6,311 nt of DNA. Origin: Cyanobacteria bacterium HKST-UBA02 (GTDB lineage: Bacteria > Cyanobacteriota > Vampirovibrionia > Obscuribacterales > Obscuribacteraceae). The notes beneath the pieces are model-generated. The model did no database searches. It was not told the DNA's origin and worked only from the letters and a program-made list of their open reading frames with translations. A program made the translations under genes and the position numbers. This document shows positions 6,053 to 6,311 of this stretch, piece by piece. Each line of letters opens with the position of its first letter. Position 1 is the stretch's first letter. The DNA lies in NCBI GenBank assembly GCA_020431945.1, contig JAGQHH010000373.1, positions 1 to 6,311 of the forward strand, in the 5' to 3' direction.

Positions 6053-6218
6053 CCAGTGTCTCCTGCTGAGAACACGACAAGCTTCTGAGATCGAATAGAG
6101 AATGGTGAGAGAACCTCTCCTACAGGCTCACTAGATTGCTCAATCAATCCTTTGTGCTCTGGCTGCCCGAAATGTGTCCGGAATACACGCCGATTACTCC
6201 CTGTTCGTTCAAGCGTGC
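6053..6218. other. Non-coding stretch between the hypothetical gene and the tandem repeats
   Basis: No credible coding frame occurs on either strand. A small stem, GAGAG (6107-6111) and CTCTC (6115-6119) around a 3-base loop, lacks a U-run and is too short to call a terminator. If the repeats to the right belong to an insertion sequence, its outer end probably lies close to 6216, where TGCAT begins just before the first unit. Confidence 0.35.
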
Positions 6219-6310
6219 ATATTCTCATCGAATCTGGCCGGCAATTCTCATCGAAAATGGCCGGTGAATATCGTCGAAAGAGGCCCGCAATTCTCGTTTA
6301 ATCTGGCCGG
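6219..6310 (+). repeat. Four tandem 23-bp units, probable IS21-type terminal repeats
   Basis: Units lie at 6219-6241, 6242-6264, 6265-6287 and 6288-6310, each exactly 23 bases with no gap. Units 1, 2 and 4 share ATTCTC at positions 4-9 and all three end TGGCCGG; unit 3 is the most diverged (ending AGGCCCG), and units 1, 2 and 3 share TCGAA. The consensus is roughly CAATTCTCATCGAA followed by TCTGGCCGG. IS21-family elements carry several such direct copies of the transposase binding site at each end, often with a GGCCGG or similar core, upstream of istA. Reading rightward, an istA-like gene would be expected beyond the window. The alternative is a short-unit satellite or iteron-like array, or a solo IS remnant. 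Confidence 0.65.
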
Positions 6311-6311
6311 T

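Noticed and set aside
6219..6310. CRISPR array
   Set aside because: The 23-base units abut directly with no unique spacers between them, and the middles of the units are themselves related, so this is a tandem repeat and not repeat-spacer architecture.

Overview
The window looks like an accessory region of a bacterial chromosome with roughly balanced base composition. No ribosomal or housekeeping gene is present, so the taxon cannot be fixed. Two exported TPR proteins, one of them a TPR-CHAT fusion, next to transposon material is a pattern seen in Cyanobacteria and their non-photosynthetic relatives (Melainabacteria/Obscuribacterales), Planctomycetes and some Deltaproteobacteria. A Melainabacteria-like host is my guess only.

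Layout. From 1 to about 902, on the minus strand, lies the orfA side of an IS3-family insertion sequence. It has a complete orfA, a slippery A-tract for -1 frameshifting, and an orfB that runs off the left edge before the third catalytic residue. A short gene-free stretch follows. Next is a plus-strand gene for a secreted TPR-repeat protein, with two in-frame starts, each with its own ribosome binding site; only the inner start places a signal peptide at the N-terminus. A strong hairpin at 2089-2122 closes this unit. The interval to the next large gene holds a perfect 7-bp inverted repeat, a weak promoter-like sequence and an uncatalogued-looking 47-codon ORF with a signal-peptide-like N-terminus, ending 2 bases before the next start codon. 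The main gene (2387-5320) encodes a 977-residue exported protein with N-terminal TPR-like helices and a C-terminal CHAT caspase-like protease domain, with the His/Cys dyad intact (H813, C888). After a 300-base spacer comes a 143-residue soluble protein that I do not recognise. At the right edge, four tandem 23-bp units resemble the repeated terminal transposase-binding sites of IS21-family elements, so a second mobile element probably begins there.

How the genes may work together. The TPR protein, the small exported ORF and the TPR-CHAT protease could form an extracytoplasmic sensing or proteolysis module in which TPR surfaces recruit substrates or partners. This is inferred from adjacency and shared export signals only; the hairpin between the first gene and the rest argues for at least two transcripts. 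The locus sits between two mobile-element ends, consistent with an acquired or rearranged accessory island.
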